Origin: Physocladia obscura
Taxonomy: Eukaryota; Chytridiomycota; Chytridiomycetes; Chytridiales; Chytriomycetaceae
Direction: 5' to 3'
NCBI GenBank assembly: GCA_027596945.1
Contig: JADGJH010001006.1
Span: 1 to 12,553, forward strand
DNA: 12,553 bases
Shown: piece by piece, positions 8,231-12,553 of the stretch
Position numbering within the stretch: position 1 is the first letter of the stretch
How the letters are laid out: every line of letters begins with the position of its first letter
Program-made: the position numbers and the translations under genes
The notes under the pieces: generated by a model
What the model was told of the DNA's origin: nothing
The model's database searches: none
Seen by the model: only the letters and a program-made list of their open reading frames with translations

Positions 8231-8584
8231 TGTCGTATTGGCATTTGAAATCCATTATATTTCCTTAAGTTTGGATGTTGCTTCAAAATATGTTCTGCTC
8301 TATTTGTATTTTTAAGCATCATGTGATGTTTGTTTAAAAAAATTTTGGGGCGCCGAGAAACTCGGCCCCTCCTTTCAAAAAATAGATAAAAAAGTGAAAC
8401 AACGTTAATACCGGCAAGAAATTTTCACATCTATTCTTTGTGCAATGCGTAAAACTTGAAACGACGATTTTTCCGAAACCAATTTGTTTCAGGGGAAGTC
8501 AATTTGCCATCAATTTGCAGATCTTTGAAAATGAAGCACAGAATTTGAAACTGGAAACAAAAAAATCATCGAAAAAACATCGAA
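8231..8584. other. Intergenic spacer before the KNH-like gene
   Basis: I see no coding sequence here. It is AT-rich except for a compact GC-rich inverted repeat at 8347-8369. The part just before the ATG at 8585 is A-rich and should contain the promoter and 5' leader of the downstream gene. No clear TATA element stands out. Confidence 0.4.
8347..8369. repeat. GC-rich hairpin
   Basis: GCCGAG (8352-8357) and CTCGGC (8361-8366) are perfect inverted arms around an AAA loop. Outer GGG (8348-8350) can pair with CCC (8367-8369) if C8351 bulges. The stem is conspicuous in an otherwise AT-rich spacer. Its role is unknown: terminator-like structure, protein-binding palindrome or small-repeat remnant are all possible. 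Confidence 0.45.
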
Positions 8585-9302
8585 ATGCAATTCAAAACAC
8601 TTGTTGTCGCTGCTCTTGCATCTGTTGCCAGCGCTTGCTCATCGTCGTCTGAAGCAGGTAGTACATGCTTGACTTCCGGCGGTGCATGGCTCTACATCGT
8701 TTCGCCGTTCGTAAATCAAAGTTATACTGCTGGTGGTCAGATTGTAAGCTACTTTTTTTGCTTGAGTTTTACTTTTGTGCCGGAATCCAATGCTAAATAA
8801 TCTTGTACAGAATCTGGAATGGGACGTTTGTGGCTCAGATGCTGCCTTCTCTAATGCAACTGTTTCCTTCTCGCTTGTTGTAAGTTTTTTTAATTTGGTT
8901 TTTCATCAGACAAAAAAAATTTCATTTCGAGACTTGGGCTGACAAAGATTTGTATCAAAAAAAAAACAGGACGCTACAAACTCCAACGACGCTGCAGACA
9001 TTGCCAACGGTGACCTTGTCTTCTCAACCCCTGTCAAGTGGTCGGCAGGGCAAGCGACCGGAACCATTCCGTCAGGCATCTCTGGTTCGAAGATTTCCGT
9101 GAAATCCAATTATCGCGACGCAGCTGTTAGCAAGTGGGACTATTGTTTCGGCAATACTTTCGTTGTCGTTTCCGACTCCACGTCGCCTACAACAAACTCG
9201 AGTACCGCCTCCAGCTCAGGTGTTTCAACCATTGGAAAGTCATCTGCTGAAAGTATTGCTGCTAGTGCTGCTGTTGCTGTTGTGGCTGCGCTTTTGCTGT
9301 AA
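8585..9302 (+). CDS. GPI-anchored secreted Kre9/KNH-like cell-wall protein (3 exons)
   Basis: The exons are 8585-8743, 8811-8879 and 8970-9302, giving 186 aa. Both introns (67 and 90 nt) have GTAAG donors, branch-like TGCTAAA and GCTGACA sites and CAG acceptors, and both are phase 0. Residues 1-17 (MQFKTLVVAALASVASA) form a clear signal peptide. Residues about 35-143 fit the Kre9/KNH-like Ser/Thr-rich GPI-anchored family (Pfam PF10342): the SPFVNQSYTAGGQINLEW block, a middle beta-rich part ending in an IPSG-type turn, and a closing YCFGNTFVV strand. Cysteines at 18, 28, 60 and 135 and sequons at N44, N68 and N152 are visible. A Ser/Thr stalk (144-163) leads to a hydrophobic tail (AVAVVAALLL) that fits GPI attachment. 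The protein should reside at the plasma membrane or in the wall. Yeast Kre9/Knh1 are linked to beta-1,6-glucan, but for this short chytrid-type relative the exact role is unknown. An AATAAA lies 85 nt past the stop. Confidence 0.85.
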
Positions 9303-9821
9303 ATTCAGTTCAAGTAGAACGCTAGTGATGAGATTTTGCATTGGAAAGACGAGGAAAAGAAATTCATATATTTTTAAAAGCTAGACAATAAATTGGCTAT
9401 AGACAGCAATTTTAAATGTTGACCGTTTCAATGCTGTCTTTAAACAGTACTAGATCTCGTAGGTCCGTTTTTAAATCACAATAGAAATATAGAAATTCGA
9501 ATTCTCTGCAAAATTGTAAAAAATGATAAAAATTGGCGAAAAAATAAACAATATTTAAATTTGCCCACTTTTCGTCGCCGCTGATGCAGTCACCGACCGG
9601 CTCGGCAAGTTACTTATTATGACAACATTCTGAGACCGAATTTGTTAGTACAAATACTGAGGTTATAACCCAATATTTTTTGAGAACCATGTAACAACTG
9701 CTGGACCTACCACTGCTGTGCCCTTGACTTCTGCACCAATAGCTTTAGGGTGTAAGTGTTATTGGAACAATGATTGGAAATTCAGCCAGTGGCATTTTAG
9801 GTGAAGAAACTTTCACTGAGA
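9303..9821. other. Intergenic region between KNH-like and LEA-2-like genes
   Basis: This is mostly AT-rich sequence with no convincing gene. It should contain the 3' end of the KNH-like transcript (AATAAA at 9387-9392) and the promoter of the 9822 gene. A short Thr/Pro-rich open stretch at about 9661-9800 has no start and is probably chance. Confidence 0.4.
9387..9392 (+). promoter_or_regulatory. AATAAA polyadenylation-like signal
   Basis: A canonical AATAAA hexamer lies 85 nt after the stop codon of the KNH-like gene, a plausible place for 3'-end processing. It was identified by sequence only. Confidence 0.35.
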
Positions 9822-11508
9822 ATGGATGCCCGAAATGATGAAACGCAGCCTTTGCTGACAGGAACGCCGGATGGGCGCAGCACAAATGACAACGCGGATG
9901 CGGAAACTGGAACCCACAGCGGTCGAAGTGCACTGGCGGCGTTCGGACACGCGGCGGGCGAAGCACTGGCAGCGAGCCAAGCGTATATCCGAAGGCTGCT
10001 GCTGACACACACCCGTGCCGTCCATGCCGCCGCCGCGTTGGCCGTCTCCCTTGTCGTTCTAGTGCTCACTTTGCACTATGTCTATTTGCCGATTCGTCTT
10101 CAAGCGTTTGTGTTTTTTTAAGCCATTCCGTTTTTACACTGACATATGTATTGTCCTTAATCAGCGGCGCGCTTGATACAGTAGCCCCAAATACTTCCAC
10201 CCCACTACAAGTTCACTCGCTCTCGATTCTTGATATCTCGGGTGCCGCTGTTATCTTCAATCTGTCTGCCGGCCAGCCAATTGGCGAACAGCCACCGTCA
10301 ACAATGAATATTTCGCCAACGCGTTTCTCGTTTGTTTCGCTTGGCAGCGTTCCTTTCCCGATTCCAAAAGAATCATCCTGGTTTAGGCTACCGCGGGTTT
10401 TAAACTCGTGGACATATGAAGATGCGTTTTTGGATGTTACTCCGACTGAGTCGCTGTTTGGATTGCAGTTTGATGGTCTCATTGTTCCACCACGAACTCC
10501 AGTGGTGAATTTCACGCTTCTTTCACAAGTTGATGGTTTCAATGAGACTTGGTAAGAATAAAGAGAACAAAAATTGCATAATTATTATTGAGTGCTAAAA
10601 TTTCATTCCGCATTCAGGTTGGATTCACAACTTACAGAGTCTGTTTATTATGCGATCGACAGATTAAACTATGATGAAAGACTTAAAGCTGGTGTTCCAC
10701 TTAAGCCAGAACCTATTGTACCTGCCGCAATTACCATTCGTCAGCAATCGGCTCCAACATATTGGTTCCCTATTTTTCCATCATGGAAATGGGATATTCC
10801 GATGGTAAAGAGCAAAAACAATTAACAAACAATGAAGAAAAAATTATAGAAAAATAATTTCATATATATATATATATATATATATTACAGTGGCAATATA
10901 CGCATATCGATCTCAGCCCGCCAGAAACCCCAGTGGAGCAACCATCGTTAATTAAACTTCTTAATATAACAGTCGACTCGCAAAATATCGAGATGGTGCC
11001 TGTGCGCGTGCCTGATTCGCCACTCCCGGTTCTGACATACGTTATTGACATCTCCATCAGCCTCACGAACCCGACACCCCTGCGTATCCCCAACAGCCTT
11101 GGAACAGCAGTACTAGTGACTGTTGGCCACAATGGCACAGATATTCTCCGAATTCGATTGCCAATTCCAAAAGTTCAAGAAGGCCGGAACACGGGGGTTG
11201 CGATAGAGGTGAAGAGTGTTGCAGAGAACGGCGGGACTGGGGCGTTGATGGATTGGTTTGGTGCATATGCAGCCGGCGAGAACACTGTTCTCCGCATTCA
11301 TAAAATTGGATTTGAATATGGGGTTAAGATTGGAGATGGTGTTGGCCGGATGGGTTGGATTGAGGAGATGGTTGGAAGATGGGATTTTGAGATTTTTGTA
11401 AAAGGAGCGGTTGAAGAAGCGGAAAGGGATGGTCTTAATTTTATCGGATCCAAGTTGAAAAGCTTTGTGGGACCTGCTGTTTGGAAGGCTTTGAAAATTT
11501 TTGGATAA
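9822..11508 (+). CDS. Single-pass membrane protein with DUF3712/LEA-2-like luminal domains (4 exons)
   Basis: The proposed exons are 9822-10111, 10165-10551, 10618-10804 and 10891-11508, giving 493 aa. Introns 2 and 3 have good signals (GTAAGA/CAG and GTAAAG/CAG, the first with a GCTAA branch-like site). For intron 1 the acceptor CAG at 10164 and a CTGACA branch site are good. The frame, however, requires a poor GTTTTT donor at 10112 rather than GTGTTT at 10110, so that junction is uncertain. A 66-aa polar N-terminus precedes one membrane helix (about 67-88, AALAVSLVVLVLTLHYVYLP) with RR before it, suggesting a signal anchor with the large C-terminal part in the lumen, vacuole or outside. That part has seven N-glycosylation sequons. 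It also has beta-sandwich signatures of LEA-2/DUF3712 proteins, such as SLSILDISGAAVIFNLSAG near the start and ISLTNPTPLRIPNSLG in exon 4. These families include fungal vacuolar and plasma-membrane proteins of poorly known function. Exon 1 is visibly more GC-rich than the rest of the gene. Confidence 0.75.
10862..10885. repeat. (AT)12 microsatellite in intron 3
   Basis: Twenty-four alternating A/T bases lie inside the third intron of the LEA-2-like gene and end five bases before its CAG acceptor at 10890. The repeat occupies the usual branch-site-to-acceptor stretch, so the branch point is probably upstream (ATTAACAAAC near 10822). Confidence 0.95.
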
Positions 11509-11636
11509 CTTTTTTGTAGCATTCTTGTCATTTATTCACTTCAAACTAATTTTTTTTTGAAATGTTGATTTTGGTAGACAAAGAGAAACATTTTCAAACA
11601 ATGAACACTTATTTTTTTGCCCATAAAACATACACG

Positions 11637-12553
11637 ATGTCACCATACACACATAACAAAACCGTTGAAACGATGAGTTCAATAATGAAGACTATCGAAG
11701 ATACAAGTGACAAGCTGATATATCGCGTAAGACCGCACTTGTCACTGATTGCCCGCTTTTTGGTTATTGCAACCTTCTATGAAGATTCTTTAAGACTGTT
11801 TTTCCAATGGGATGATCAAGTGAGATTCCTCAAAAGATATCGAGGTATTTATTTCAACAAGAAAAGAAAAAAAAAAAAAAAGAAAGTATGAACACTTGTT
11901 TTCTTAAAAAAACAAAAAAATCCTCTCCCACAAGGGTTTCCGGCAACAAGCGCCGAAGCATTTCTGCTAGCAAACATGACAGCAATGACAATATCGTCGA
12001 CACTTCTTCTTATGAAAAAGGCAACAACGCGCGCAGCAATGACGTTGATCGCGGTCGTGGCGGCACAGTCACTCGCATACGGGATCCTGCTGGATGTGTC
12101 CTTCGTGTTCCGCATGCTCAGCGTCTGCGGGGGCTTGACGATGTTAGTAGCGGAGGCGGCTGTCCACGCAGCACGACGGCCCGACAATGCCGGGTTCCTG
12201 CTGCTGCACTGCCATAGTCGTCCCGCTGCTGATGCCGCCGACGGGAGCGAGCGGAGGAGATTGGACGGATTCGGAGCCGGGATGGCAACGGCGACGACGA
12301 TGACGACTCGCGGCGCACAGGTGCAGTTGGTCGGGCGCGTGTTGTTCGTGTTTGTATTTTTGAGTTTCTTGTTTGGAGGGGACGGACGCATGGGGAAGGC
12401 GCGGGTGTGCGTGGCGGGAGTCTGTTTTGTGGCGTGCGTGATGGTTTGTGTCGGGTTCCGCGCGAGGAGTGCGGCGCTTGCTTTGACGGCGATTGCGGGC
12501 GTCGGAAACTTTGTGCTTAATTCGTCCTGGTGGTTGATGCATCAGTTAAATAA
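11637..12553 (+). CDS. SURF4/Erv29-family ER cargo receptor, partial at right edge
   Basis: This is a multi-pass membrane protein that, in yeast and animals, loads soluble secretory cargo into COPII vesicles at the ER and cycles with the Golgi. Exon 1 ends at 11844. A 90-nt intron (GTATTT donor, AAG acceptor at 11934, with an A-rich run) leads to exon 2 from 11935, which is open to the window end, giving about 275 aa. Family hallmarks are RPHLSLIARFLVIATFYED (32-50), SLRLFFQWDDQ (51-61), SLAYGILLDVSFVFRMLSV followed by CGGLTMLVAE, and VGRVLFVFVFLSFLF. The stretch NFVLNSSWW precedes the missing end, which in homologues holds the last helices and a C-terminal KKXX-like ER-retrieval signal. Candidate ATGs are 11562, 11601, 11637 and 11673, all in frame. 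I prefer 11637 or 11673 by comparison with family N-termini. Exon 2 is much more GC-rich than exon 1 and contains a basic, Ala/Thr-rich loop after the third or fourth helix. Confidence 0.9.

Noticed and set aside
9661..9800. Short Thr/Pro-rich open stretch before the LEA-2-like gene
   Set aside because: It has no start codon, follows an in-frame TGA, and is about 45 codons long. The evidence is too weak to call a relic exon.
10860..11138. 92-codon minus-strand open frame reading through the AT repeat
   Set aside because: It is antisense to exon 4 of the LEA-2-like gene and its end consists of microsatellite-encoded Tyr-Ile repeats.
11849..12391. 180-codon minus-strand open frame
   Set aside because: It lies opposite the GC-rich SURF4 exon 2, where stop codons are rare in several frames. 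The plus-strand frame matches a known family and the minus-strand frame does not.
12144..12542. 132-codon minus-strand open frame with Arg/His-rich peptide
   Set aside because: It is a shadow of SURF4 exon 2. Its composition is that of an antisense GC-rich frame, and no domain is seen.
1..12553. tRNA, rRNA or CRISPR features
   Set aside because: I found no cloverleaf with TTCGA-type arms, no conserved rRNA blocks and no regularly spaced direct repeats.

Overview
The window looks like nuclear DNA of an early-diverging, zoosporic (chytrid-type) fungus. The evidence is short introns (about 53-86 nt) with GTAAGT-like donors, CTNA-type branch sites and CAG/AAG acceptors; a GPI-anchored Kre9/KNH-like wall protein; a fungal DUF3712/LEA-2-like membrane protein; a SURF4/Erv29 cargo receptor; and a cytosolic prolyl hydroxylase joined to a GT60 glycosyltransferase. 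The lineage is an inference from gene content. I did not recognise a species.

Bases 1 to about 3413 form an AT-rich block that is almost free of CpG: I count 8 CpG dinucleotides up to 3413, and they become frequent from 3414 onward. It holds no intact gene. It does hold degraded minus-strand reading frames broken by stops and frameshifts. I read it as an old, heavily methylated and deaminated relic, either a transposon or a dead gene, cut by the left edge.

From 3463 to the right end there are five genes, all on the plus strand and closely packed: (1) 3463-5532, a four-exon, 631-aa, disordered Ser-rich and Pro-rich protein of unknown function; (2) 5580-7430, an intronless 616-aa fusion of a PHD2/PhyA-type prolyl 4-hydroxylase and a GT60 GlcNAc-transferase; (3) 8585-9302, a three-exon, 186-aa secreted GPI-anchored Kre9/KNH-like protein; (4) 9822-11508, a four-exon, 493-aa single-pass membrane protein with LEA-2-like domains; (5) from about 11637 past the right edge, a SURF4/Erv29 homologue that lacks its C-terminus here. 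Between genes 2 and 3 lie two broken Ser/Thr-rich GPI-tail-like fragments, probably remains of secreted wall-protein genes.

The item of most interest is gene 2. In Dictyostelium and Toxoplasma, separate cytosolic enzymes hydroxylate a Skp1 proline (PhyA) and then add GlcNAc to the hydroxyproline (Gnt1, GT60). Here the two consecutive activities appear to sit in one polypeptide with no signal peptide, which suggests a self-contained oxygen-dependent protein-glycosylation enzyme. Genes 3, 4 and 5 belong to the secretory and cell-surface system (wall protein, membrane protein, ER cargo receptor). I see no operon-like functional link between them and gene 2.
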